Positions 52,439 through 63,815 of a stretch of 64,000 nt of DNA are shown piece by piece. The DNA lies in NCBI RefSeq assembly GCF_964218355.1, contig NZ_CAXPMC010000008.1, positions 62,001 through 126,000 of the forward strand, written 5' to 3'. The DNA is from Ferrovibrio sp964218355 (GTDB lineage: Bacteria; Pseudomonadota; Alphaproteobacteria; Ferrovibrionales; Ferrovibrionaceae). The notes beneath the pieces were generated by a model, which saw only the letters and a list, made by a program, of their open reading frames with translations, did not search any database and was not told the origin of the DNA. Each line of letters opens with the position of its first letter. Positions within the stretch are counted from its first letter, which is position 1. The position numbers and the translations under genes are program-made.

Positions 52439-53568
52439 GACTTGATCTCCGCCCGCGCCGGCTCCAGCAGACGCACCGTCTGGCCGGGGATCAGTTTATG
52501 GACGCCGGCGGTGACCACCTGTTCGCCGGCCGCCAGGCCGTCGGCGATCAGCACCGCATGCTCGACATAGGCCGCGACGGCAACCGGGCGCAGCGCGACA
52601 CTGCCCTGCTCCGCCGTTCCGGTATAGATCCACACTGCCGGCCGGTCGCCCTGCTGGTACAGCGCCGACAGCGGCAGGGCGACGACATTGTCGCTGCCGC
52701 GGCGGACGATGGTGACGCTGGCCGTCATGCCGAGCCGCATGGCCGGCGGCGGATTCTGCACCGTCACCTTCACGGCATAGGTGCGGGTGACCGGATCCGC
52801 GCCGGGCGCGATCTCGCGCACCACGCCGGCGAATTCCCTGTCCGGGCTGGCCCACAGGCTGATCGCGATGGCCGTGGCATTGCGCAGTTCGTCCAGCCGG
52901 TTTTCGGCAACGTTGAACACCACTTCCTTCTCTTCCGGCCGCGCCAGCTTCATCACCGTCTGCCCGGCCGACACCACCTGGCCGGCCTCGGCCGAAATGC
53001 CGGTGATCACTCCGTCGGCATCGGCATGCAGTTCGGTATAGTCCATCTGGTTCTGCGCCACCCGCAGCTGCGACTGCGCACTGTCGAGCTGCGCCTGTGC
53101 GGTGTTGTAGGTGTTCTGCCGGCGGTCGAGTTCGGCCTGGCTGATCACGCGGGTCTCGAACAGCCGCTTGTAGCGGGTCAGCTCGATCTGCGCCTGATTG
53201 AAATTGGCCTGCGCCGCACTGACCTGGGCGCGGGCATTCTGGATGGCGAGCCGGGTATCGTCGGGATCGAGGCGCCCGAGCAGCGTACCCTTCTTGACCT
53301 CGCTGCCGATCTCGACGAAGCGGGCGACCAGCTTGCCGCCGATGCGGAAGGCAAGGCTGGTCTCGTAGCGGGCCCGCACTTCGCCGGTATAGCTGGAGCG
53401 GCTCTCGAAGGCCTGCGGCGCGACAGTTACGGTGCGGACCGGGCGGATCGGTTCCGGCGGCGGCGGCGGCTGGTCGCAGGCGGCGAGGATGCCGAATGCC
53501 AGACCGGCCAGAATGAGCCGGAACCCGGCCTGCCGCGCCCCCGCGGCCAGGATATTCATCGCGCGCAT
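52435..53568 (-). CDS. RND efflux periplasmic adaptor subunit
   Basis: I choose ATG 53568, after AGGAGAGGCAGC, giving 377 residues. A lipoprotein signal ends in GILAACDQ. The adaptor has the lipoyl-like halves (FVEIGSEVKKGTLLGRLDPDD and GVITGISAEAGQVVSAGQTV), separated by a coiled-coil hairpin at about 85-150 containing QAQLDSAQSQLRVAQNQMDY. It bridges the RND pump to an outer-membrane channel. Confidence 0.93.
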   Translation of the reverse strand: MRAMNILAAGARQAGFRLILAGLAFGILAACDQPPPPPEPIRPVRTVTVAPQAFESRSSYTGEVRARYETSLAFRIGGKLVARFVEIGSEVKKGTLLGRLDPDDTRLAIQNARAQVSAAQANFNQAQIELTRYKRLFETRVISQAELDRRQNTYNTAQAQLDSAQSQLRVAQNQMDYTELHADADGVITGISAEAGQVVSAGQTVMKLARPEEKEVVFNVAENRLDELRNATAIAISLWASPDREFAGVVREIAPGADPVTRTYAVKVTVQNPPPAMRLGMTASVTIVRRGSDNVVALPLSALYQQGDRPAVWIYTGTAEQGSVALRPVAVAAYVEHAVLIADGLAAGEQVVTAGVHKLIPGQTVRLLEPARAEIKS

Positions 53569-53645
53569 GCTGCCTCTCCTGTCGGACGGCAGTCGGGAGC
53601 AGAACACTCGGACTCGGAAACTGCGGTATCCCCCGACGCCGCCTG

Positions 53646-53915
53646 TTACGCCAACTTCTCTGCCGGGATATCCGCACTTGTGGCGGATCCTGCCGGCTGC
53701 AGCAGCCCCTGACGGGCACGATCCAGAACCCAGACCCGGATCGCGCTCGACAGATTGCCCGTCCGCGCAGCATCGATGTCGCTGACCATCTGGTTGATGG
53801 TCTTGCCTTCCTGGACAGCCGCCTCCTGCAGCGCTTCCCAGAACGCCTGTTCCAGGGAAATGCTGGTGCGGTGGCCGCCGACCACGACGGAGCGTTTTTT
53901 TACCGTCGAGGGCAT
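53646..53915 (-). CDS. Ribbon-helix-helix domain protein
   Basis: The 89-residue protein reads MPSTVKKRSVVVGGHRTSISLEQAFWEALQEAA and then EGKTINQMVSDIDAARTG. These are the strand and two helices of the alphaproteobacterial RHH_4 (Arc-like) family. These bind DNA as dimers. It lies 77 bp before the RND adaptor gene on the same strand, so local control is possible, though many members are not linked to their targets. Confidence 0.87.
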   Translation of the reverse strand: MPSTVKKRSVVVGGHRTSISLEQAFWEALQEAAVQEGKTINQMVSDIDAARTGNLSSAIRVWVLDRARQGLLQPAGSATSADIPAEKLA

Positions 53916-54025
53916 CGCTGACCTGCCCGGCCGGGGTCCGGCCGCCTCAGGAGTTGCTTAGCATCCGCGGTTTTCCGCGCCAAGATCGCCCCCTGCGGCA
54001 ACGTGACGGCCGTCACCAGTTACCG

Positions 54026-55228
54026 TCAAGAAAGCCCGGCACAGAAGTCCTGGATCCGCGTGCAGGCGTCCTTCAGGGCCTCGGTCGAGGTGGCATAGGA
54101 AATGCGGAAATGCGGGCTGAGGCCGAAAGCCTCGCCGAACACCACCGCAACGCCCTTTTCCTCCAGCAGCGCATTGCAGAAATCGAGATCGCTGCCGATC
54201 TTCACGCCGCCCTTGCTGGTCTTGCCGATGGTGCCGGCACAGCTCGGATAGACATAGAAGGCGCCTTCCGGCTTCGGGCAGTGAATGCCGCTGGCCTGGT
54301 TCAGCATGCTGACCACCAGGTCGCGCCGCTGCTTGAACACGGCATTGTTCTTGGCGATGAAGTCCTGCGGGCCGTTCAGCGCCTCGACGGCGGCGGCCTG
54401 GCTGACCGAGGACGGATTCGAGGTCGACTGCGACTGCAGGCTGCCCATCGCCTTGATCAGCTGCACCGGACCGCCGGCATAGCCGATGCGCCAGCCGGTC
54501 ATGCAATAGGCTTTCGACACGCCGTTCATGGTCAGCGTGCGTTCGTACAGCGCCGGCTCGACCTGGGCCGGGGTGGTGAAGACGAAATTGTCATAGGTCA
54601 GGTGCTCGTACATGTCGTCGGTCAGTATCCAGACATGCGGGTGCTTCAGCAGCACATCGGTCAGCGCCTTCAGTTCGTCGCGGCTATAGGCTGCGCCCGA
54701 CGGATTCGACGGCGAGTTCAGCACCAGCCACTTGGTTTTCGCCGTGATCGCGGCATCCAGCACCTCGGGGCGCAGCTTGAAGCCGTCCTCGGCCTTGCCG
54801 GTCACGAAGACCGGCTTGCCGCCGGCGAACTGCACGATATCCGGATAGCTGACCCAGTAGGGCGCCGGGATGATCACCTCGTCGCCCGGGTTGATGGTGG
54901 CCAGCAGGGCATTGAACAGCACCTGCTTGCCGCCGGTGCCGACCGAGATCTGCTCCGGCTTGTAATCGAGGCCGTTCTCGCGCTTGAACTTGGCGACGAT
55001 CGCCTGCTTCAGCGCCGGGGTGCCGTCGACATCGGTATAGCGGGTTTCGCCGCGGTCGATCGCCGCCTTGGCGGCCTCGCGGATATTCGCCGGGGTCTCG
55101 AAATCCGGCTCGCCGGCGCCCAGGCCGATCACATCGCGGCCGGCGGCCTTCAGCGCACGGGCCTTCTGGGTGGCGGCAATGGTGGCCGAGGGCTTGATGC
55201 GGCCGAGGGCATCGGACAGGAACGGCAT
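54026..55228 (-). CDS. Aspartate aminotransferase (class I, Ib-type)
   Basis: ATG 55228 gives 400 residues. It has the PLP lysine in NGVSKAYCMTGWRIGYAGG, the NSPSNPSGAAY segment, and the substrate/carboxylate arginines near the C terminus (SPHFRISYATS). It transfers amino groups between aspartate and oxaloacetate; alphaproteobacterial members can also use prephenate. It diverges from the NMT1-type binding protein gene. Confidence 0.92.
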   Translation of the reverse strand: MPFLSDALGRIKPSATIAATQKARALKAAGRDVIGLGAGEPDFETPANIREAAKAAIDRGETRYTDVDGTPALKQAIVAKFKRENGLDYKPEQISVGTGGKQVLFNALLATINPGDEVIIPAPYWVSYPDIVQFAGGKPVFVTGKAEDGFKLRPEVLDAAITAKTKWLVLNSPSNPSGAAYSRDELKALTDVLLKHPHVWILTDDMYEHLTYDNFVFTTPAQVEPALYERTLTMNGVSKAYCMTGWRIGYAGGPVQLIKAMGSLQSQSTSNPSSVSQAAAVEALNGPQDFIAKNNAVFKQRRDLVVSMLNQASGIHCPKPEGAFYVYPSCAGTIGKTSKGGVKIGSDLDFCNALLEEKGVAVVFGEAFGLSPHFRISYATSTEALKDACTRIQDFCAGLS

Positions 55229-55648
55229 GGGACTGGCGACTCCTAGCGCGGATTCAGAAGTGGAAAGGCGGGCGCACCTTACGTCCGGCTCCGGGTCAGT
55301 GCAATCTCCTGTCCCGCACCGGAACCCGGCCAGTCTGCCATAATTTCCGGCAGATTGCCGGCCATATAGGCAAATTTCCCGGCCATCTGCATGAGCCATA
55401 CGGAACCGGGGCCCCGGCGCCGGAAATGCCGCACCGCCACGACTGGACCGGGAATTGCATACAGTTTTGTCCGAGCCTGTGCCCGATTCGGCCTTGGCGG
55501 CCTGTCCGGCGGCACCCTAGACTGCCGCCTTCGCAGCCGCGCCGGACCGGACACACCCGGCGCGTTTGCCTGCGCCAGCCCCGGAGGTACGGCCTGTGCC
55601 GGAACCACAAGCGACCGGCGGCCGGCCTTAATGGGGAGATATCTGACC
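55229..55648. other. 420-bp divergent intergenic region with nested inverted repeats
   Basis: Between the aminotransferase and the binding-protein gene I see an imperfect inverted repeat, GCAGATTGCCGG (55350-55361) with CCGGCCATCTGC (55379-55390), 11 of 12 bases pairing. A second repeat, TCTGCC/GGCAGA (55334-55339, 55349-55354), overlaps it. The motif ATTGCATACAG is at 55454-55464. No small gene is convincing; long frames here look like chance. Confidence 0.5.
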
Positions 55649-56677
55649 ATGACGTTCGCTCGTACGCTTACCCACGCCGCCGCCGGCCTCGCGCTGGCGC
55701 TGGGCCTCGGTGCCGCCGGCACCGCCGCCGCGGAAACCAAGATCAAGTTCACCCTCGACTGGGTGATCCAGGGGCCGACCTCCCCGTTCCTCTATGCCCT
55801 GCAGAAGGGCTATTACAAGGCCGAGGGCCTCGACGTTTCCGTCGATGCCGGCCAGGGCTCGGCCGGCGCCCTGCAGCGCGTCGCCACCGGCGCCTACGAC
55901 ATGGGCTTCGCCGACATCAACGCGCTGGTCGAATACAACGCCAAGAATCCGGACGGCCAGGTCAAGGCGGTGATGATGGCCTATGACGCACCGCCGTTTG
56001 GCGTCTATGCGCTGAAAAAGTCGGGCATCAAGACCCCGAAGGACCTGGAAGGCAAGAAGCTCGGCGCGCCGGTCTTCGATGCCTCGTTCAAGCTGTTCCC
56101 GGCCTTCGCTGCCAAGACCGGCATCGACAAGTCGAAGGTGACCCATATCAACCTGAAGCCGCAGCTGCGCGAGCCGAGCCTGAAGGACGGCACCGTCGAT
56201 TTCATTTCCGGCCACTACTTCTCGTCGGCGCTCGACCTCGAGAAGATCGGCGTGCCGCTCAGCGATGTCGTCGTCTTCACCTATGCCGATGCCGGCATGG
56301 ACTTCTACGGCAATGCCGTCGTCGCCTCGCCGAAATTCATCAAGGAGAATCCTGCTGCGGTGAAGGGCCTGGTCAAGGCCACCATCAAGGCGTGGAAGGA
56401 AGTGGTCGCCAATCCGGAAGCCGGCGTGAAGGCCGCCAAGGAGCGCGACGGCCTGATCGACGCAGACCTGGAGCTGAAGCGCCTGAAGATGTCGATCGAG
56501 AAGAATGTCGTCACCGACTACGTCAAGAAGAACGGCTTCGGCGATGTCGACATGGCCCGCCTGCAGCGGTCGTCGGACGCCGTCGCCGCGGCCGTCGGTA
56601 TCGAGAAGGCGCCGAAGGCCGCCGATCTGTTCGAGGCCGGCTTCCTGCCGCCGAAGGCCGACCGTATGTTCAAGTAA
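55649..56677 (+). CDS. NMT1/NitT-TauT-type ABC substrate-binding protein
   Basis: ATG 55649, after GGGGAG, gives 342 residues with a Sec signal (cleavage near AAAE, about residue 30). The mature part fits the NMT1 family: KFTLDWVIQGPTSPFLYALQKGYYKAEGL and a VDAGQGSAGALQRVATGAYDMGFAD segment, cited by its ends. These bind aromatic or pyrimidine-type molecules or sulfonates. No permease or ATPase gene is next to it; it must share one encoded elsewhere. Confidence 0.92.
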   Translation: MTFARTLTHAAAGLALALGLGAAGTAAAETKIKFTLDWVIQGPTSPFLYALQKGYYKAEGLDVSVDAGQGSAGALQRVATGAYDMGFADINALVEYNAKNPDGQVKAVMMAYDAPPFGVYALKKSGIKTPKDLEGKKLGAPVFDASFKLFPAFAAKTGIDKSKVTHINLKPQLREPSLKDGTVDFISGHYFSSALDLEKIGVPLSDVVVFTYADAGMDFYGNAVVASPKFIKENPAAVKGLVKATIKAWKEVVANPEAGVKAAKERDGLIDADLELKRLKMSIEKNVVTDYVKKNGFGDVDMARLQRSSDAVAAAVGIEKAPKAADLFEAGFLPPKADRMFK

Positions 56678-56698
56678 GCCGGCTTCCGGCCGGTACCG

Positions 56699-56731
56699 GG
56701 GCGGCGGGGCAACCCGCCGCCCTTTGTCTTT
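56699..56731 (+). terminator. Terminator after the NMT1-type gene
   Basis: A 10-bp perfect stem (GGGCGGCGGG with CCCGCCGCCC) with a GCAA loop is followed by TTTGTCTTT. It starts 22 bp after the stop. Confidence 0.85.
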
Positions 56732-56802
56732 CCGGGCCGGTTTTTCATTGCCAGGTCCGGTCATCCGACTAGTATGGCGCGTCAAAAAAAGAAAAGCGTG
56801 CC

Positions 56803-58014
56803 ATGTCCTCCTCGTCCGCCCCGGCCGCAGCCGGGGAGCCATCCGCCACCGACTGGCCGGCCATTCTCGCCGTGATCGCCGCGGGGGTGCTGGTTTCGAT
56901 CCAGCTCGGCAAGCTGCCGCCCCTGCTGACGCAGCTGCGGGCCGAATTCGGCCTCGGCATGGTGCTGGCCGGCCTTGTCGCCTCTTCCTTCAATCTGGTC
57001 GGTGCCGCCACCGGCATCATCGCCGGCGTGGCCTCCGACCGCATCGGCAGCAGCCGCGCACTCGGCCTCGGCCTGCTGATCACCGCGGCCGGCAGCCTGC
57101 TGGGCGGCCTCGCCGACGGAATCCCGCTGCTGCTGGCGGCGCGGCTGGTCGAGGGCTGCGGCTTCGTCCTGACGGTGGTTTCCGGTCCCAGCCTGCTGAC
57201 CGCGGCAACCCGGCCGCAGGACCGTTCGCTGGCTTTGGGCCTGTGGAGCAGCTACATGCCGCTCGGCGTCGCCTTCGGCATGTTCGGCGCCCTGCTGGTC
57301 GGCCGGCTGTTCGACTGGCGCGGGCTGTGGTTCCTGCTGGCGGCGGTGATGGTGCTGGCTGCGCTGCTGATCCTGCGCCGGACCCGGACCATCGCACTGC
57401 CGCCGGCCCGGCGCTTCGGCATCGCGCCGCTGCGCCGGCCCGGGCCCTGGCTGCTGGCCGGCTGCTTCGCCTGCTACACGACACAGTGGTTCGCCATCGT
57501 CACCTGGATTCCCACCTATCTGCGCGACAGCGGCGTGACCAGCGAGGCGGTGATCGCGGCCGGCGCCGCCCTGGTGGTGCTGGTCAACGTGGCCGGCAAC
57601 ATGATCTCGGCCGCCCTGATGCATCGCGGCCTGCCGCGCTGGCTGATCATTGCCGTGATCTCGGTGGCGATGGGTGCCTTCGGCGTGGCCACCTTCGATA
57701 CCGCCCTGCCGGTGCCCGCCAAGATTCTGCTGGCCATGGCCGCCTCGGGATTCGGCGGCATGCTGCCGGCGGCCGTGCTGGCCAGCGTGCCGCGGCAGGC
57801 CCGCCAGCCCGGCGAGATCGCCACGGTGAACGGGGCGGTGATCCAGCTGCTGAATATCGGCTCCTTCCTCGGGCCGCCGGGCCTCGCCGCCCTCGTCACC
57901 CATCTCGGCGGCTGGGATGCCGGCCGCTGGCTGCTGCTCGGCACCGGACTGGCCAGCCTGGTGCTGGCACTGGCACTGCGACAGGTCGAGCGGCGGCAGG
58001 AGGCCGGATCGTGA
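56803..58014 (+). CDS. MFS transporter
   Basis: The 403-residue protein has twelve helices with the MFS loop GVASDRIGSSRALGLG between helices 2 and 3. Its second half begins after a short basic loop (RRTRTIALPPARR). The sequence resembles the cyanate/nitrate (CynX/NimT) group. The next gene starts in its stop (GTGA), so it is transcribed with an EamA protein and a MaoC protein. Confidence 0.9.
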   Translation: MSSSSAPAAAGEPSATDWPAILAVIAAGVLVSIQLGKLPPLLTQLRAEFGLGMVLAGLVASSFNLVGAATGIIAGVASDRIGSSRALGLGLLITAAGSLLGGLADGIPLLLAARLVEGCGFVLTVVSGPSLLTAATRPQDRSLALGLWSSYMPLGVAFGMFGALLVGRLFDWRGLWFLLAAVMVLAALLILRRTRTIALPPARRFGIAPLRRPGPWLLAGCFACYTTQWFAIVTWIPTYLRDSGVTSEAVIAAGAALVVLVNVAGNMISAALMHRGLPRWLIIAVISVAMGAFGVATFDTALPVPAKILLAMAASGFGGMLPAAVLASVPRQARQPGEIATVNGAVIQLLNIGSFLGPPGLAALVTHLGGWDAGRWLLLGTGLASLVLALALRQVERRQEAGS

Positions 58015-58901
58015 AACCGGAACGCGGCGACCTGTTCATGCTGATGGCCGTCATCGTGTGGGGGAATACCTTCCCCACCGCCAAATACGTGCTGACCGTG
58101 CTGCCGCCGCCGGTCTATGCCGCCTCGCGCTACCTGCTGGCGGCGGCGACGCTGATGATCGTGCTGGCCCTGCGCGGCGGGCTGCAGCCGCCGCGACGGC
58201 AGGACCTGCCCGGCCTGATCGGCCTCGGCCTGGTCGGCATCACCCTGATGCAGCTGCTGTGGACCAACGCGCTTGACCTCACCACCGCCTCCAAGGGCGC
58301 CATCCTGGTTTCGGTCTCGCCGGTCTTCGCGCTGCTGATCTCCGCCTTCCGCGGCCAGCGGCCGGCCCTGCTGGCCTGGCTGGGCGTGCTGCTGTCCTTC
58401 GGCGGCGTCTTCCTCGTCATCAACAACAGCCTGACCGAAATCACGGTGGGCGGCGGCAGCCTCGCAGGCGACCTGCTGTTCCTGCTGGTCGCCTTCTGCT
58501 GGGCCAACTACTCGGTCTTCTCGACGCCGTATCTGGCCACGCTGGGGGCGCTGCGCACCACCGCCTGGTCCATGCTGTTCGGCGCCCTGCTGCTGTCGCC
58601 GGCACTGTTCTTCGGCATCGGCGACATCCGCTGGGAGGCCGTCACCCCCGCCATCGTCGCCTGCTATGCCTTCACGGCGATCATCGCCGGCGCGCTCGGC
58701 TATCTGTTCTGGTATGCCGGCATTGCCCGGCTCGGTGTCAGCCGCGCCGTGATCTATTCCTACCTGATCCCGGTCTTCGCGCTGCTCAGCGCCGTCAGTT
58801 TTCTCGGCGAGCATGTTTCGCCGGTGCAGTTCGGCGGCGCCATCGTGGTGATCGCCGGCCTGATCCTCACCCGCATCAGCCCCGTGAAGGCGCGCGACTG
58901 A
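58011..58901 (+). CDS. EamA/DMT family transporter
   Basis: A GTG at 58011 gives 296 residues with ten helices in two EamA repeats, with AVIVWGNTFPTAKYVL near the start and LIPVFALLSAVSFLGEHVSPVQFGGAIVVI in the second repeat, cited by its ends. Members export amino acids or metabolites. It is coupled to the MFS gene (four-base overlap) and lies 1 bp from the MaoC gene. Confidence 0.92.
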   Translation: MKPERGDLFMLMAVIVWGNTFPTAKYVLTVLPPPVYAASRYLLAAATLMIVLALRGGLQPPRRQDLPGLIGLGLVGITLMQLLWTNALDLTTASKGAILVSVSPVFALLISAFRGQRPALLAWLGVLLSFGGVFLVINNSLTEITVGGGSLAGDLLFLLVAFCWANYSVFSTPYLATLGALRTTAWSMLFGALLLSPALFFGIGDIRWEAVTPAIVACYAFTAIIAGALGYLFWYAGIARLGVSRAVIYSYLIPVFALLSAVSFLGEHVSPVQFGGAIVVIAGLILTRISPVKARD

Positions 58902-58902
58902 C

Positions 58903-59358
58903 ATGACCGACCTGTATTTCGACGACCTGCATCCCGGCCAGCTTTTCGTCACGCCGGCCGTGACCGTCAGCGAGGCGCAGATTCTCGATTTCGCCAGGGT
59001 CTACGACCCGCAGCCCTTTCATATCGACCGGGTGGCGGCGGCGCAGACGGAATTCGGCGGGCTCATCGCGTCGGGTTTCCAGACCCTGTCGCTGTCGTTT
59101 GCGCAGTTTTTCCGTCTCGGCGTCTTCGCCGCCGCCAATCTTGGCTCGCCCGGCATGGAGGAAGTGCGCTGGCTGCTGCCGCTCAGGCTGGGCGACACCA
59201 TCCATGCCGAGGCCGAGGTGATGGCACTGAAGGCCTCGCAGTCGAAACCCGATCGCGGCGTGGTGACCATGCGGCACGACACCATCAACCAGGACGGCCG
59301 GCTGATCCTGACCGTCACCTGCCTGCACCGCCTGAAGCGGCGCGCGGCGCGCGCCTAG
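58903..59358 (+). CDS. MaoC family dehydratase
   Basis: The 151-residue single hot-dog protein has LYFDDLHPGQLF near the start and FARVYDPQPFHIDRVAAAQTEFGGLIASGFQT, which is the hydratase motif with its Asp and His. It hydrates enoyl-CoA-type double bonds. It ends four bases inside the convergent methyltransferase gene and is probably in the MFS-EamA transcript. Confidence 0.92.
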   Translation: MTDLYFDDLHPGQLFVTPAVTVSEAQILDFARVYDPQPFHIDRVAAAQTEFGGLIASGFQTLSLSFAQFFRLGVFAAANLGSPGMEEVRWLLPLRLGDTIHAEAEVMALKASQSKPDRGVVTMRHDTINQDGRLILTVTCLHRLKRRAARA

Positions 59359-60926
59359 CTTTCCGCGATCAGGCAGAGACCGGGCCGGCCATCGGGCAGG
59401 CTGACCGGCTCGACCGCCAGCACCACCAGGCCTTCGGCCTGCGCCTGGGCCTGCAGCGTTGCCGCATCCTGACGCGCCGGGTCCGCCAGGGCGATGAACA
59501 CCCCGGCCACCGCCAGCGCGACCTTCACCGCCGAGAACAGTGCCGGCGCATCCGGCGCCCGCACCAGGGCGTCGCCGGCGAGGATGAGGTCATAATGATC
59601 CGGTCGGGCCTCGAGATAGTCGAGCGTGCCGGCCGCCTCGCATTCATCAAAGGCGCCACTCTCGAAGGCAACGCGCACGCGGGCAGGATCGGGATCGACC
59701 ATGTCGAGATGCTGGCTCAGGCGACGCAGGTCTTCCGCATGCCTTGCCATGCCGCCGCCGATATCGAGAGCCCAGCCGACCTGGAAATCCCGGCCGATCA
59801 TCCGCTGCGCCACGGCGGCCAGCAGGCCGGCGGCGGGCTGCGCCAGCTGTGCCAGCAGATCGTCGGTGGACAGGGCGGCCAGAGGATCGGCCGCAACCGG
59901 CGGTCGCCGGCGCAGGGCGAAGACATAGCCGGCCGCCGGCCGGTTCTCCTCCTTGCGCAGCACCACCTCTTCCAGTGCGACCAGGTCGAAGCCTGCTTCC
60001 TCCGCGCGGCGGCGCAGATAGTCCTCGCCATGCTGGTAGCGGCCGGATTTCTCGGCGATGTAGCGGGCGCCGCCGCCCTTCTCGACACTGGCAATGAACA
60101 GCCCGCCGTCCCGCAGCGCCCCGTGCAGGGCCGCGAACAGGGGCCGCAGGTCGCCGATATAGATCAGCACGTCGGCAGCCAGCGCCAGATCGTAGCTGTC
60201 CGGCCGCCGCTGCAGCAGGGCGACCAGTTCCTCGACCGCGAGGTCGGCATAGACGCCGCGCCGGCGCGCATGCCCGATCATGCGCGGCGACAGGTCGACG
60301 CCATCCAGCCGCCGCACCAGCCCCTTCACTTCCGCGCCGACCAGGCCGGTACCGCAGCCGAGATCGATGGCGCGTTCGGCGATCCGTCCGTCCAGCACGC
60401 GCCGCGCCAGCGCCGCCAGCTGCTGCGGTGCGCGGTATTCCAGCCAGCCGACCAGCTTCTCGTCGAAGCTGTCGGCGAAGGCATCGAACGTGCTGGCGAT
60501 GTATTCGGCGCTGGCCTTTTCCGGCGGCTCGCCGGCCAGCACCGCCGCCATGTGGCGGGCCTCGGCATGACCCGGCGCCACCGCCAGAAGGCGTCGGAAG
60601 GTGACCAATGCATCGGCACGGCGGTCGAGCCAGACCTGCAGGCGGGCCACCTGGAACAGCAGGGTTTCGGAATCCGGCTGCGCCGCCAGCGCCCGCTGCA
60701 GCCGGGCAAGATCCGCGACCTGGCGATCGCCGATGCGCAGCTGCGCCAGCGCCGAGCCGACATGATCGGCCTGCAGCTCGTCCGGCGGCGCCACCGGAAC
60801 AACGGCCTGCACGCCGCCGAGGCCCAGCAGCATCTCGGAAACCGAACGCGGGCCCGCCGGCGCCGCCGGTCGGCGTGCAGCCGGCCCGCCGCCCTTCTGC
60901 TGCGCGCGCCGCTGCCGCCGGTTCAT
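59355..60926 (-). CDS. Methyltransferase-domain protein with a second, degenerate methyltransferase-like half
   Basis: The 523-residue protein starts with a basic Ala/Pro-rich tail and a TPR-like region (about 60-130). A class I methyltransferase domain follows: ERAIDLGCGTGLVGAEVKG binds S-adenosylmethionine. A second half (about 370-510) repeats the fold, with ALDIGGGMARHAEDL where the glycine-rich loop would be and YDLILAGDALV, but the DxGxGxG motif is altered. The target is unknown. It lies 10 bp from ettA. Confidence 0.82.
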   Translation of the reverse strand: MNRRQRRAQQKGGGPAARRPAAPAGPRSVSEMLLGLGGVQAVVPVAPPDELQADHVGSALAQLRIGDRQVADLARLQRALAAQPDSETLLFQVARLQVWLDRRADALVTFRRLLAVAPGHAEARHMAAVLAGEPPEKASAEYIASTFDAFADSFDEKLVGWLEYRAPQQLAALARRVLDGRIAERAIDLGCGTGLVGAEVKGLVRRLDGVDLSPRMIGHARRRGVYADLAVEELVALLQRRPDSYDLALAADVLIYIGDLRPLFAALHGALRDGGLFIASVEKGGGARYIAEKSGRYQHGEDYLRRRAEEAGFDLVALEEVVLRKEENRPAAGYVFALRRRPPVAADPLAALSTDDLLAQLAQPAAGLLAAVAQRMIGRDFQVGWALDIGGGMARHAEDLRRLSQHLDMVDPDPARVRVAFESGAFDECEAAGTLDYLEARPDHYDLILAGDALVRAPDAPALFSAVKVALAVAGVFIALADPARQDAATLQAQAQAEGLVVLAVEPVSLPDGRPGLCLIAES

Positions 60927-60936
60927 GCCGGTTGCC

Positions 60937-62622
<1,686 letters not shown>

Positions 62623-62726
62623 GCGCTCCGGCGGTGAGTATCTATGAAAGCCGGCCGAGTTGTAGCGAAACGGGCCGGCGGGCGCAATCCGGGGCCCGGA
62701 TGGGGCCTCGGCAGAAATCGCGGTTT

Positions 62727-63656
62727 TCAGCCCAGCATCAGAGCCCGAACATGGGCGGCCGAGGCCCGGGCCAGGGCTTCGAGGTCATAGCCGCCCTCCA
62801 GCGCCGAGACCAGCCGGCCCTGCGCCGTCGCGGCCGCCACCGCCAGCAGCCGTTCGGTCGCCCAGTGGTAGTCGGCATCGGTCAGCTGCAGCTGGGCCAG
62901 CGGATCGCTGACATGGGCGTCGAAGCCCGCCGAGACCAGCACCAGTTCCGGCGCGAAACCCTCCAGCTTCGGCAGCAGCACGGTTTCCATCGCCTGGCGG
63001 AATTCCTTCGAGCCGGCAAACGGCCGCAGCGGCAGGTTGACGATGTTGCCGGCCACCCCCTTCTCGCTGGCCGCGCCGGTGCCCGGATAGAGGGGATACT
63101 GGTGGGTCGAGGCGTAGAACAGGTCGGGATCGGCCTCGAAGGCGGCCTGGGTGCCGTTGCCGTGATGGACGTCGAAGTCGATCACCGCAATCTTCCGGAG
63201 GCCCCAGCGGTCGCGGGCATGCCAGGCGCCGATGGCGACATTGTTGAACAGGCAGAACCCCATCGCCTGGCCCGGCTCGGCATGATGGCCGGGCGGCCGC
63301 ACGGCGCAGAAGGCGTTGCGGACCTCGCCCTGCATCACCGCATCGATGGCGGCACAGACGGCGCCGGCCGCCCGCAGGGCCGCCTCGCCGGAACCGGGCG
63401 AGACCACCGTGTCGCCATCCACATAGCGCAGGCCCGATTGCGGGATCGCCCGCAGGATGCGGTCGGCAAAGCCGCCGGGATGCACCCGGCCGATCTGCTC
63501 CGTCGTGGCGCGCGGCGCCTCGCGGCGGTCGAGATAGAGGAATTCCTCGGCTTCCAGCCCTGCCAGCACCGCCCGCAGCCGCTCCGGACATTCCGGATGC
63601 CCCTCGCCTGTATCATGGGCGAAACAGGCCGAGTGGGAAAACAGGGCGGTGGCCAT
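62727..63656 (-). CDS. Histone deacetylase family protein
   Basis: The 309-residue protein has the arginase/deacetylase fold: CAVRPPGHHAEPGQAMGFCLFNN, AVIDFDVHHGNGTQ (Asp and His as zinc ligands), and VSAGFDAHVSDPL (second Asp). In bacteria it may remove acetyl groups from polyamines or small acetylated compounds (AcuC/AphA type). Substrate unknown. It stands alone before the ettA gene. Confidence 0.92.
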   Translation of the reverse strand: MATALFSHSACFAHDTGEGHPECPERLRAVLAGLEAEEFLYLDRREAPRATTEQIGRVHPGGFADRILRAIPQSGLRYVDGDTVVSPGSGEAALRAAGAVCAAIDAVMQGEVRNAFCAVRPPGHHAEPGQAMGFCLFNNVAIGAWHARDRWGLRKIAVIDFDVHHGNGTQAAFEADPDLFYASTHQYPLYPGTGAASEKGVAGNIVNLPLRPFAGSKEFRQAMETVLLPKLEGFAPELVLVSAGFDAHVSDPLAQLQLTDADYHWATERLLAVAAATAQGRLVSALEGGYDLEALARASAAHVRALMLG

Positions 63657-63815
63657 GCAGATTCTTTCCTCCCGGCCGCTAATTCGCAGGACCTTGGCAA
63701 TTAGGACGTATACAATAGATCATGCTCCGGGCCGGTCAGGCAACGCTCCAGGGGGATTCCAGGGGGGCGCTGCCGGAGGTGCGGCAGGCAAGGGATCAGC
63801 GGAAAACGGACAGAC

